From NCBI GenBank assembly GCA_011375045.1, contig DRNB01000120.1, positions 1-8,105 of the forward strand: a DNA stretch of 8,105 nt, in the 5' to 3' direction. The position numbers were made by a program, and so were the translations under genes. A model generated the notes under the pieces. It was not told the origin of the DNA. It did no database searches and saw nothing but the letters and a program-made list of their open reading frames with translations. The number at the start of each line of letters is the position of its first letter. Positions within the stretch are counted from its first letter, which is position 1. The DNA comes from Aquifex aeolicus. GTDB taxonomy: Bacteria; Aquificota; Aquificia; Aquificales; Aquificaceae. Positions 1 to 7,213 of the stretch are shown piece by piece.

Positions 1-81
1 AGAACCATGAAGGAGGACGGACTGCTCAAGGTCCTCAAGGGTGTAACCACGCCGGAGGAGATCAGGAGGGTGATAGGCTGA
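1..81 (+). CDS. C-terminal end of GspE/PilB-family secretion ATPase (partial)
   Basis: The window opens inside a reading frame whose last 26 codons are visible, ending in TGA at 79-81. The tail reads ...KEDGLLKVLKGVTTPEEIRRVIG; a 'kG.TT.EEi.RV' ending is characteristic of the C-terminus of GspE/PilB/PulE cytoplasmic ATPases, which power pseudopilus or pilus assembly. The stop codon overlaps the ATG of the following gspF/pilC gene by one base (TGATG), as expected for translationally coupled genes of one operon, and this E-F gene order is standard for such systems. The Walker motifs lie outside the window, so the assignment rests on the tail motif plus the neighbour. Whether it is GspE or PilB cannot be told from this piece. 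Confidence 0.75.
   Translation, partial: RTMKEDGLLKVLKGVTTPEEIRRVIG
64..70 (+). promoter_or_regulatory. Shine-Dalgarno of gspF/pilC, inside the end of the ATPase gene
   Basis: AGGAGGG lies 10 bases before the ATG at 81, within the last codons of the upstream ATPase gene. It is a near-perfect ribosome binding site and supports the chosen start and the one-base stop/start overlap. Confidence 0.75.
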
Positions 82-1304
82 TGCCCTACTACCAGATAAG
101 AGCCGTCGACAGCGCGGGAAGGGAGATCTCCAGAACTGTGGAGGCGGAGAACGACGCCCAGCTTCTCTCCTTCCTGAGCTTTCTGAACCTGACGCCCGTC
201 CGGATCGAGCGCAGACCCGATCTCGTAGGCAGACTCTCGAGGCTCCTGAACCTGAGGAGGATAAAGAGGAAGGATCTTGTGGATCTCTTCGAAAACCTCC
301 ACCTCCTCGCCCGCTCCGGAGTTCCCCTGAGCACAGGCATGTGGGATCTGGCGGAGGACGTGGAGAACCCGGCAGTAAAGGAGATGCTTCAGGACATAGC
401 CTACAGGATCCAGTCGGGTCTCTCCATCTCCTCGGCGATGGCACGCTACGAGCGCGTGTTCGGTTCCATAGCCGTGAGCCTTATCAGGATAGGTGAGGAG
501 ACGGGAAACCTCGACAGGATATTCAGGGACATATCGGAGCACTACCGACGCCTCGAGGAGTTCCTGAGCAGGGTACGTCAGGCTCTCATATACCCCGCCT
601 TTGCCCTCACAACGATAACGATCGCTCTCCTCTTCTGGCTTCTCTACGTTCTGCCCAAACTCGCCGAGCTTTTCAGCAACCTCAGGGTGGAGCTGCCGGC
701 GATCACGGTCGCGGTCCTGCACGTGTCAGGCTTCCTGCAGGAGTATGCGCCCCTCGCGGTTGCCCTGATCGCGACCGCCGGACTGGCTTTCGCGGTCGCA
801 AGGAGCAGAAGCGAACGCTTCCGCTACGTAACGGACAGAACGCTCCTCAGGATTCCCGTTGTGGGGAGCGTCCTCCTGAGCTTCAACTACGCCTTTTTCT
901 CGGAATACATGAGGCTCATGGTCTCCGCGGGGGTATCCCTCTACGATACCCTCAGAACCCTCGAAACCTCCTTCAACAACAGGGTCTTCAGGAAGGCGGT
1001 GGGTGATCTCAGGGAGCACGTTACCGGAGGAGGCACCATAAGCGAGGGTATGCGGAGAACCCGTCTCTTCCCCTCCCTGATGGTGAGGATGGTGGCTGTC
1101 GGTGAGGAAACGGGGGGTCTGGAGGAACAGCTCAGCTACCTTGCGGAGTACTACTACGGCAAGCTGGATCACATAACCCAGAACATAGCGAAGGTCATAG
1201 AACCCCTCATCATCATCACCGTGGGGACGTTTATGGCTGTGGTAATGATCAGCCTGCTGCTACCCATCTACGACCTCATAGGTCAGATAGGGAGGAGCTT
1301 CTGA
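81..1304 (+). CDS. Type II secretion / type IV pilus inner-membrane platform protein GspF/PilC
   Basis: This 407-residue protein has the length and full architecture of the GspF/PilC family, the polytopic inner-membrane platform that couples the cytoplasmic ATPase to pilin or pseudopilin assembly. Residues about 1-45 form the usual N-terminal domain (YYQIRAVDSAG...). Two repeats of the T2SSF helical domain follow (about 65-190 and 268-395), each with the same GEETG loop (138-142 and 341-345). Hydrophobic segments lie at about 168-192, 221-240 and 374-397; the last begins IEPLIIITVGTF and runs into LLLPIYDLI, the family's most conserved stretch. The start is fixed by a strong Shine-Dalgarno and by overlap with the ATPase stop. 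The stop lies two bases from the convergent secD stop. Pilus versus secretion use cannot be separated without the rest of the operon. Confidence 0.93.
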   Translation: MPYYQIRAVDSAGREISRTVEAENDAQLLSFLSFLNLTPVRIERRPDLVGRLSRLLNLRRIKRKDLVDLFENLHLLARSGVPLSTGMWDLAEDVENPAVKEMLQDIAYRIQSGLSISSAMARYERVFGSIAVSLIRIGEETGNLDRIFRDISEHYRRLEEFLSRVRQALIYPAFALTTITIALLFWLLYVLPKLAELFSNLRVELPAITVAVLHVSGFLQEYAPLAVALIATAGLAFAVARSRSERFRYVTDRTLLRIPVVGSVLLSFNYAFFSEYMRLMVSAGVSLYDTLRTLETSFNNRVFRKAVGDLREHVTGGGTISEGMRRTRLFPSLMVRMVAVGEETGGLEEQLSYLAEYYYGKLDHITQNIAKVIEPLIIITVGTFMAVVMISLLLPIYDLIGQIGRSF

Positions 1305-1306
1305 GA

Positions 1307-2803
1307 TCACAGCCTGAGCCATCTCCTCTTGGCGAGGAAATCGAGGAAAACCTTGGCGTAGTAAACGTTGGACAGGAAGCTGGCTATCGTCCCTATGGCG
1401 AGCGTCGTGGCAAAGCCCTTGACCGGTCCGCTCCCGAACTGAAAGAGGATCAGGGAGGCTACCAGCAGCGTAACGTGAGTATCCCACACGGCGCTGAGGG
1501 TCTTTCGGTAACCCAGCTCTATGGATTTCCTCAGGGTGTTCCCGAGCCTCAGCTCCTCCCGGACCCTCTCGAAGATCAGAACGTTGGAGTCCACGGCGAT
1601 GCCCATGTTCAGTATTATCCCCGCTATCCCCGGAAGGGTGAGGGTGGCGGACAGACCCGCAAGACCAGCCCACAGAAGCAGAGCGTTCATGAGGATGGAC
1701 ACGGTCGCCGACACGCCGGCGGTTTTGTACCGGGCGATCACTATGAGCAGAAGGAGCACAAAGCCCAGAGCGCCCGCCTTTACCCCCTGCTCTATGGCGT
1801 CCCTGCCGAGGGACGGTCCTACCACCTTTTCCTGAAGGATGGAAACGCTCGTGGGGAGTGAGCCGGTTCTGAGGATGAGCGCTAGATCCCTTACCTCCTG
1901 AGGTGTAAAGTTGCCCGTAATCTGCCCCCGGTCCGAGATCCTGCTCTGGATCACGGGAGCTGAAACCACCCTGTCCTCGAGGACAATAGCCAAGCGCCTG
2001 CCGATGTTCTTCGAGGTGAACTCCCCGAATCTACCCGCCGCCTCGCTCTTGAGTTCGAAGCCCACGGCGGGTCGTCCGAATTCATCCTGAGAGGTGTAGG
2101 CTGTCTTGAGATCCGAGCCTGAGATGACGGGTATCCTGTCGACCAAAAACCACTCACCCCCTTCCCGGGAAGGGAGTATCTCGGTATCCTTGGTGAGTCT
2201 GCGCTCCAGCTCCTCCCGGGAAAAGGAGCTGTCTATAACAAGCCTCAGCTCCAAGGAAGCTGTGCTTCCTATTATCCTCTTCGCCCTGTCTATGTCCAGA
2301 AAGCCCGGAAGCTCTATAAGGACCCTCTCCCCGCCCAGCCGGGTAACGACAGGCTGAGCCACCCCCAGCTTGTCTATCCTGTCCCTGAGCACCTCTATGG
2401 TCTGATCGAGGATGCTCCGGCGCAGTTGCTCCAGATAAGCTTCAGAGAAGCGCAGGAGGAGCACGCCCTCCCTCGGCTGTTCGATGTTAGCGTCCTCTAC
2501 TATCTGCTGAAGAGCTGTGCGGATCTGGGGAAGCTCCTTCTCCTCCAGATACTCCACCTCCACCCTGTTCTCGTAGGCTACCACATCGAGGATCCTGAAC
2601 CCTGCCTCCCTCAGTTTCTCCTCCACAAGACGGGCTACCCTCTCGTACTCGTGCCTGATCGCCCTGCCGTAGTCAGGTTCGAGGACCAGGGATATTCCAC
2701 CCTTCAGATCGAGACCGAGGTTCACGGGCTTGTAAAAGACCACGGCGATGGACAGGGAAACGAGGATCAGAAACCCCACAAGGTTATAGGTCGTGTTCTT
2801 CAC
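1307..2803 (-). CDS. secD: Protein translocase subunit SecD
   Basis: SecD is the larger half of SecDF, an RND-type inner-membrane complex that uses the proton gradient to help pull secreted proteins through SecYEG. The 498-residue product has a first membrane helix at about 8-24, the D1 motif DLKGG at 32-36, a large periplasmic domain to about residue 325, and five further membrane helices from about 340. The signature LPGIAGIILNMGIAVDSNVL begins at residue 390 and contains Asp405, the proton-relay aspartate by family analogy. Near the end, FGSGPVKGFATTLAIGT matches the usual last-helix motif. The start is GTG, nine bases after the ppx stop and in the same frame; there is no Shine-Dalgarno, so translation is probably coupled or leaderless. 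The convergent gspF begins right after the stop, so no secF follows. The common DAN-T in helix 5 reads DTHVT here. Confidence 0.95.
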   Translation of the reverse strand: MKNTTYNLVGFLILVSLSIAVVFYKPVNLGLDLKGGISLVLEPDYGRAIRHEYERVARLVEEKLREAGFRILDVVAYENRVEVEYLEEKELPQIRTALQQIVEDANIEQPREGVLLLRFSEAYLEQLRRSILDQTIEVLRDRIDKLGVAQPVVTRLGGERVLIELPGFLDIDRAKRIIGSTASLELRLVIDSSFSREELERRLTKDTEILPSREGGEWFLVDRIPVISGSDLKTAYTSQDEFGRPAVGFELKSEAAGRFGEFTSKNIGRRLAIVLEDRVVSAPVIQSRISDRGQITGNFTPQEVRDLALILRTGSLPTSVSILQEKVVGPSLGRDAIEQGVKAGALGFVLLLLIVIARYKTAGVSATVSILMNALLLWAGLAGLSATLTLPGIAGIILNMGIAVDSNVLIFERVREELRLGNTLRKSIELGYRKTLSAVWDTHVTLLVASLILFQFGSGPVKGFATTLAIGTIASFLSNVYYAKVFLDFLAKRRWLRL

Positions 2804-2811
2804 GAAAGAAT

Positions 2812-2817
2812 ATTATA
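2812..2817 (-). promoter_or_regulatory. Possible -10 element (TATAAT) just upstream of secD
   Basis: On the minus strand the bases spanning the ppx stop codon read TATAAT, an exact consensus -10 hexamer, ending eight bases before the secD GTG. Transcription from it would begin at or next to the start codon, giving a leaderless message, which would fit the absence of a Shine-Dalgarno. No convincing -35 or TG extension is seen, and AT-rich stop-codon junctions can produce this by chance. Confidence 0.25.
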
Positions 2818-3724
2818 CGGAAGCACCGAGGGCACAGCTGACTATGAGTCCGTGCTTAACGCCCCAGTCGCCCACCTTTATACGCTCCCTCTCGAAGACC
2901 TCCATAATCTCCACAAACATCGCAACGCCCGCGGGTATAACCTCCGCTCTTCTGTCCTCTATCTGCCTGAACTTCCTGCTTCTCTCCGCCAAGGTCAGAC
3001 GGACCAGCTCACCGAGCCACCTCTTCAGGGCGCTGAGGCTGATCTCTCTTCCGTGGATCTTTAGGGGATCGTAGGGGTAAACACCGTACTCGAGGGCGGC
3101 GACTGTGGTTATTGTTCCACCCAGACCGATCATATCGTCCACGTTCCTCTTCAGCTCCAGCACCCTGTCCCTTACAAAGGCCCGCAGGGACAGAAGTTCC
3201 TCCTCGAGGGGTGGATCGTGTCTGAGGAAGCGCTCCGTGAGATCGACTATACCGAAGGGAAGGGAGATCACCTCCTGAGGTTTCAGATCCCTTCCAAAGG
3301 CGAACTCCGTCGAACCCCCACCCTGATCCACCACCACGAAGTAGCCCTCCGGTCTCAGGGAGTACGCGGTTGCAAGAAAGGCTAAACGTCCCTCCTCCTC
3401 AGGGGACAGGATCCTTACCTCGAAGCCGGTCCGTTTCCTCACAAGTTCGATGAACTCTTCGGCGTTTCGAGCCCTCCTCAGAGCCTCCGTTGCGACCACC
3501 ACCACCCGGTCCACCCCGAGCTTATCTATCTCCCTCCGGTAGTCCTCCAACACCCGAAGGGTCTCTTCGATCCGATCGCTCCTGAGCTTTCCCTCCTTCT
3601 TGACCCCGCTCCCCAGGGAGGTTATGTAGCCCTTCTCCAGAAGGATGTTCAGCCTGCTGTCCTTCACCTCCGCCACGGTGAGGCGAACGGAGTAAGACCC
3701 TGTGTCTATCACGGCGATGCGCAT
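2813..3724 (-). CDS. Ppx/GppA-family exopolyphosphatase / guanosine pentaphosphate phosphohydrolase
   Basis: The family (actin/hexokinase fold) hydrolyses terminal phosphate from polyphosphate or converts pppGpp to ppGpp. The 303 residues match the short two-domain form, without the C-terminal HD region of E. coli Ppx. Visible motifs in order: phosphate-1 loop VIDTGSYSVRLT (5-16), the region with the catalytic glutamate SPEEEGRLAF (107-116), phosphate-2 loop DQGGGSTEF (133-141), GLGGTITT (200-207), DRRAEVIPAG (257-266) and the late DWGVKHGLI (286-294). The whole protein closely follows the Aquifex aeolicus Ppx/GppA sequence as I remember it, including Tyr in place of the usual Asn in GSNS. 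ATG at 3724 starts at the first motif; there is no Shine-Dalgarno, and the upstream gene stops nine bases earlier in the same frame. Whether polyphosphate or pppGpp is preferred cannot be read from sequence, so no specific symbol is given. Confidence 0.92.
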   Translation of the reverse strand: MRIAVIDTGSYSVRLTVAEVKDSRLNILLEKGYITSLGSGVKKEGKLRSDRIEETLRVLEDYRREIDKLGVDRVVVVATEALRRARNAEEFIELVRKRTGFEVRILSPEEEGRLAFLATAYSLRPEGYFVVVDQGGGSTEFAFGRDLKPQEVISLPFGIVDLTERFLRHDPPLEEELLSLRAFVRDRVLELKRNVDDMIGLGGTITTVAALEYGVYPYDPLKIHGREISLSALKRWLGELVRLTLAERSRKFRQIEDRRAEVIPAGVAMFVEIMEVFERERIKVGDWGVKHGLIVSCALGASV

Positions 3725-3733
3725 AGGAATAGT

Positions 3734-4213
3734 TTAGCCGGCAGATCCTCCGGAGGGTCTGCACCTTTCCAGCACCCTGTCGAGCATACGCCTCATGCCC
3801 TCGAAGTGGGTCCCCTTCCAGAAGAGAGCACCGCACCGGGGACAGAGGGTAAAGTCGTAGGCGCTCTCGTAAGCCCTTGGGGGGATCCTCTCCCTCACCT
3901 CCTCCTTCCTTACGGGGATCAGCCTCTCCGAACAGTAAGCGCACCTGTCCAGCCGTAGCGTTGCCTCGAGACCGAAGTGCCTCAGCACAGCGCACAGCTG
4001 AAGCTCCCAGTCGTGCCTCGGAACCACAAGGTAGCTCATACCTGCCTTTTTCAGGGTTCTCTCCCATCTGCTCGATGTGGTGAGGAAGACCCTGTCCTGA
4101 TTCCTCGCCAGAGCCTCCCTGCTTATCCCGCCTTCGAGAACCTTTACGTCGTGTCCGAGGAACCTCAGCCACTTTGCAAGTCTGGAGAGGTTCTTTTCGA
4201 GCAAAAACTTCAT
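3734..4213 (-). CDS. Mut7-C RNase-domain (DUF82) protein with zinc ribbon, degenerate active site
   Basis: The 159-residue product starts MKFLLEKNLSRLAKWLRFLG, the hallmark of the Mut7-C family (a PIN-like fold, often a single-domain bacterial or archaeal protein), and ends with a four-cysteine zinc ribbon: C91-x2-C94 and C124-x2-C127. The reading frame is open far upstream, but the ATG at 4213 is chosen because family members begin exactly here and a longer product would overlap the divergent acyl-ligase gene. The family's usual acidic positions look altered: the first Asp is Glu6, the DDELL-like stretch is GGISREAL (28-35), and the usual TRD is TTSS (45-48). It may therefore bind RNA without cutting, or use other residues. 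It heads the operon mut7-C, ppx, secD. Family membership is confident; activity is unknown. Confidence 0.83.
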   Translation of the reverse strand: MKFLLEKNLSRLAKWLRFLGHDVKVLEGGISREALARNQDRVFLTTSSRWERTLKKAGMSYLVVPRHDWELQLCAVLRHFGLEATLRLDRCAYCSERLIPVRKEEVRERIPPRAYESAYDFTLCPRCGALFWKGTHFEGMRRMLDRVLERCRPSGGSAG

Positions 4214-4258
4214 AGCGGAAGGCTTACCCCGTGTTTCGCTATATTGTATTAAGATCAG
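4214..4258. promoter_or_regulatory. Divergent promoter region between the mut7-C-ppx-secD operon and the acyl-ligase cluster
   Basis: These 45 bases separate two divergent start codons and hold an AT-rich core at about 4240-4255. On the minus strand TACAAT (4248 down to 4243) matches five of six -10 positions and lies 29 bases before the mut7-C ATG. On the plus strand TATATT (4240-4245) or TATTAA (4247-4252) could serve the acyl-ligase gene. The candidates overlap, so polymerase binding for one direction could exclude the other. No clear -35 is seen for either. Neither flanking gene has a recognisable Shine-Dalgarno here. Confidence 0.4.
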
Positions 4259-6721
4259 ATGCTGAAAGACCACGGTAAAACGGCGCTCATCCACAGGGGA
4301 CGGGAGATAAGCTACGCTGAGCTGATAGAGCACGCAGGTTCCTTCGCCAGACTCGCGGACGTTCTGCCCGACGAACGGGTCCTCATAGTTTCGGAGAACA
4401 GACCCGAGTGGGTTTACTCCCTCTTCGGTGTGTGGCAGAGGGGAGCGGTGGCTGTTCCCGTGGACTTCATGTCCGAAGCCGAGGAGATAGCCTACGTGAT
4501 CGAGGACTCGGAGCCGGCGCTCGTCTTCTGCTCGGAGCAGACCGCCGGAAACGTGAGGAAGGCGATGGAGCTTTCGGGGAGAAGTATCGAGGTCATCAAC
4601 TACGACACCCTCACCCTGCCCAGACCCCACAGCAAAGCCATCAGCAGGAGCCGGGAGGACGTGGCTCTGATCCTCTACACCTCCGGAACAACGGGAAAAC
4701 CCAAGGGGGTTATGCTCACCTTCGGAAACCTGCTCTCCAACATAGAGGGGGTCAGCGAGACGGGAATAGCCACCAGAGAGGACTCGACCCTCGCGATACT
4801 GCCCTTCCACCACTCCTACCCTCTGATGGTTACCCTCCTGCTTCCCCTGCATCTGGGAGCCACCGTGGTCTTTCTGGACAGACTCACGCCCGAGGACATC
4901 CTGAGCAAACTGCAGACCTACCGGATCACCATCCTCGTAGGCGTCCCCCGACTCTACAACCTTTTCCACAGGAGGATAATGGAGAGGATAGAGGGAAACC
5001 TCCTTACAAGGGGGATCTTTGCCCTCATGAAGAGGGTGCCCTCCCCTTCCCTGAGAAGGAAGGTTTTTGCAAAGGTTCACAGCGTTTTCGGGGGAAACAT
5101 CAAGTTCATGGTCAGCGGTGGAGCGAAGCTCGATCTGAAGGTGGCTGAGGATCTCACAGCCCTCGGCTTCACGGTTCTGGAGGGATACGGACTGACCGAG
5201 ACCTCACCCATCGTAACCTTCAACCCTCCGGACAGGATAAAGCTGGGATCCGTGGGGTTACCCATAAAGGACGTATCCGTCAGGATCTCACAGGAGGGGG
5301 AGGTGCTCGTCAGAGGTCCCAACGTGATGAAGGGATACTGGAGAAGGGAGAAGGAGACCGCGGAAGCCATAAAACACGGCTGGTTCCACACGGGGGATCT
5401 TGGACACATGGACGAGGAAGGCTACCTGTATATAACGGGGAGGAAGAAGGAGATCCTCGTTCTCGGAACAGGGAAGAACGTAAATCCGGAGGAGATAGAA
5501 GCCCTCATCCTTCAGGAGAGCGACCTTGTGAAGGAGGCAGGTGTTCTGGAGGTGGACGGAAAGCTCCACGCCCTCCTTTATCCAGACCTCGAAAAAGTCA
5601 GGGAGATGGGGGTGGTGAACCTTCAGGAAACGCTCAAGTGGGAGGTCATAGACAGGGTAAACCGCAGACTGCCGGAATGGAAGAGGATCGCAGGCTTCAG
5701 ACTCACCAGTCAGGAGCTTCCCAAAACGAGGCTCGGCAAGCTGAAGCGCTTTCTGCTCCCTCAGCTCTACAGGAGCGCTCAGGAGCAGAGGACAGAGAAG
5801 GAGGAAACAACCCTTCTGGAGACGGAGGAGGGACGCCTGATAAAGGACTACCTCGAGAGGGAAACCGGACGCCCCGTTTACCCCTCCTCCCATCTGGAGT
5901 TGGATTTGGGACTCGACTCTCTGGGGAAGATAGAGTTTCTGAGCTTTCTGGAAAAGACCTTCGGTGTTTCCCTGTCGGAGGAGGATCTCTCCGTCCACAG
6001 CACGGTGGGGGAGGTGGTGAACTTCGTCCGCAGTCGCAGGAACAGGCTGTCCGCAGGGGAGATAAGCTGGAGGGAGATTCTGGAGAAAGCCCCTCCCTAC
6101 GAACCTCCGGATTACCCCCTCATCTTCTCCCTCGGAAGAGCGCTTCTGAAGCTCTTCTTCAGACTCTACAACAGAGTCAGTCTGGAGGGAGCGGAGAACT
6201 TCCCCGAAGGACCCTTCATAATAGCCCCCAACCACACCAGCTACCTCGACGGCTTCGTCCTCGCAGCGGTTCTCCCCGACAGGATCGCCCGGAAAACCTA
6301 CTTCCTCGGAGAGGAAACCTACTTCCGGAACCCCCTTACCTCCCTCTTCGCAAGGTTAGCCCACATAATTACCGTAAACATAAACAGGCGTCTGAAGGAA
6401 TCCCTCCAGAAGACCGCCCGGCTCCTGAAGTCCGGCAGGGTGGTGGTCATATTCCCCGAGGGAGCAAGGACAAGAACAGGGGAGCTTATGGAGTTCAAAA
6501 AGGGAGTCGCCATACTGAGCAGGGAGCTGGGGGTTCCCGTGGTTCCCGTGGCGCTCGTGGGAACCTACGAATCCATGCCCTTGGGGAGCTGGTTTCCCAG
6601 ACCTGTCAGGATACGGGTGAAGGTGGGTAAACCCCTCCTTCCGGAGGATCGGAGCTACGAGGAGATAACGGAGGAGCTCAGGAAAAGGGTGGAGGAGCTT
6701 TTGAAAAGCAGTTGCAGGTGA
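4259..6721 (+). CDS. Trifunctional acyl-AMP ligase - acyl carrier protein - PlsC-type acyltransferase fusion
   Basis: This 820-residue protein carries three complete domains. Residues about 5-505 form an AMP-forming acyl-CoA/acyl-ACP synthetase: TSGTTGKPKG (141-150), EGYGLTETSP (308-317), HTGD (377-380) and the C-terminal catalytic lysine K494 in PKTRLGKLKR. Residues about 518-595 form an acyl carrier protein with the phosphopantetheine motif GLDSLG, attachment serine S554. Residues about 635-800 form a lysophospholipid acyltransferase of the PlsC type: NHTSYLD, giving H659-x4-D664, and FPEGARTRTG (732-741). The parts suggest that a fatty acid is adenylated, loaded on the built-in carrier and transferred to a lysophospholipid at the membrane. 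E. coli Aas has related ligase and acyltransferase parts but in the opposite order and without an internal ACP. An in-frame TAA at 4250-4252 rules out a longer start; the N-terminus is short for the family. No Shine-Dalgarno is evident. Confidence 0.9.
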   Translation: MLKDHGKTALIHRGREISYAELIEHAGSFARLADVLPDERVLIVSENRPEWVYSLFGVWQRGAVAVPVDFMSEAEEIAYVIEDSEPALVFCSEQTAGNVRKAMELSGRSIEVINYDTLTLPRPHSKAISRSREDVALILYTSGTTGKPKGVMLTFGNLLSNIEGVSETGIATREDSTLAILPFHHSYPLMVTLLLPLHLGATVVFLDRLTPEDILSKLQTYRITILVGVPRLYNLFHRRIMERIEGNLLTRGIFALMKRVPSPSLRRKVFAKVHSVFGGNIKFMVSGGAKLDLKVAEDLTALGFTVLEGYGLTETSPIVTFNPPDRIKLGSVGLPIKDVSVRISQEGEVLVRGPNVMKGYWRREKETAEAIKHGWFHTGDLGHMDEEGYLYITGRKKEILVLGTGKNVNPEEIEALILQESDLVKEAGVLEVDGKLHALLYPDLEKVREMGVVNLQETLKWEVIDRVNRRLPEWKRIAGFRLTSQELPKTRLGKLKRFLLPQLYRSAQEQRTEKEETTLLETEEGRLIKDYLERETGRPVYPSSHLELDLGLDSLGKIEFLSFLEKTFGVSLSEEDLSVHSTVGEVVNFVRSRRNRLSAGEISWREILEKAPPYEPPDYPLIFSLGRALLKLFFRLYNRVSLEGAENFPEGPFIIAPNHTSYLDGFVLAAVLPDRIARKTYFLGEETYFRNPLTSLFARLAHIITVNINRRLKESLQKTARLLKSGRVVVIFPEGARTRTGELMEFKKGVAILSRELGVPVVPVALVGTYESMPLGSWFPRPVRIRVKVGKPLLPEDRSYEEITEELRKRVEELLKSSCR

Positions 6722-6740
6722 AAATGAAACTAAGTATATT
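6712..6740 (+). promoter_or_regulatory. Possible promoter for the Fur-family gene
   Basis: TATATT (6735-6740, five of six to consensus) is preceded by TTGCAG (6712-6717) at a 17-base spacing; the latter matches only the TTG half of a -35. Transcription would begin about 6747, leaving almost no leader before the ATG at 6750, consistent with the absence of a Shine-Dalgarno. The element overlaps the end of the acyl-ligase fusion gene. The 28-base gap also holds a weak AACT...AGTT inverted pair (6728-6731 / 6746-6749) that could be part of an operator, but no good Fur or Per box is seen. Confidence 0.35.
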
Positions 6741-6749
6741 ATTCCAGTT

Positions 6750-7205
6750 ATGAGTGTCAGTCTCAGGGAGATCAAGAAAGAGTTTACCAGATTTCTGAAG
6801 CGCAAGAACATGAAGGTAACCCAGAGCAGACTGAACCTCATAGACCTCATAGCGAGCTACGGAAAGCACTTCGAGGTCGAGGAGCTGGTGAACTGGATAT
6901 CCAACAAAACGGACAGAGGCGTTTCCCGCTCGACCATATACAGAACCATAAAGCTCCTTCAGGAGTTCGGGGTCATCAGGGAGGTCATAAAGCAGAACAA
7001 CAGAACTATATACGAGTTCGTCGCCGGAAAGTCCCACCACGACCACCTCGTCTGCGTCGAGTGCGGAAGGATAATAGAGTTCGTCGACGAAGATATAGAG
7101 AAGCTTCAGGATGAGGTGTGCGCTCAGTACGGCTTCTATCCCCTCAACCACCGTCTCGAGATATTCGGCATATGCTCCGAATGCGCCGGGGATAAGGTAA
7201 CATAA
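6750..7205 (+). CDS. Fur-family metal-responsive transcriptional regulator
   Basis: The 151-residue product has the full Fur layout. The N-terminal winged helix includes MKVTQSRLNLIDLI (21-34) and the recognition helix VSRSTIYRTIKLLQEFGVI (58-76). The dimerisation and metal-binding half has HHDHLVCVECG (96-106), H134 in NHRLEIFG, and a second cysteine pair C142/C145. C102, C105, C142 and C145 should form the structural zinc site. At the regulatory site, aligning by motif from memory, E89 and E110 (IIEF) stand where Fur has Glu and the peroxide sensor PerR has Asp, and H40 fits the Fur histidine; this favours a Fur-like metal sensor over PerR, though Zur cannot be excluded. It lies 28 bases after the acyl-ligase fusion and eight bases before the thioesterase gene, so it may share their transcript and could regulate itself. 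Confidence 0.92.
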   Translation: MSVSLREIKKEFTRFLKRKNMKVTQSRLNLIDLIASYGKHFEVEELVNWISNKTDRGVSRSTIYRTIKLLQEFGVIREVIKQNNRTIYEFVAGKSHHDHLVCVECGRIIEFVDEDIEKLQDEVCAQYGFYPLNHRLEIFGICSECAGDKVT

Positions 7206-7213
7206 AACCCGGA

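Noticed and set aside
1292..1328. Complementary pieces (GAGAT/ATCTC and AGGAG/CTCCT) around the convergent gspF/secD stops, a possible bidirectional terminator
   Set aside because: The stems are five base pairs, mutually exclusive and separated by long loops, with no U-tract on either side.
4214..5080. Upstream extension of the Mut7-C frame on the minus strand, open to 5080
   Set aside because: The extension is antisense to the acyl-ligase domain, has low-complexity shadow composition, and the family start MKFLL falls at 4213.
5288..6235. Long minus-strand frame (315 codons) antisense to the acyl-ligase fusion gene
   Set aside because: There is no recognisable motif, no ribosome binding site, and it is fully antisense to three conserved domains.
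5638..6630. Long alternative frame (330 codons, + strand) within the acyl-ligase fusion gene
   Set aside because: It lies inside the ACP and acyltransferase coding region, is rich in Arg, Gly, Ser and Pro, and shows no family motif; it is a shadow of the GC-rich real gene.
6728..6749. AACT...AGTT inverted pair before fur as an autoregulatory Fur box
   Set aside because: The arms are only four bases and do not extend; it does not resemble the Fur or Per box consensus, so it is mentioned only as a weak possibility under the promoter.
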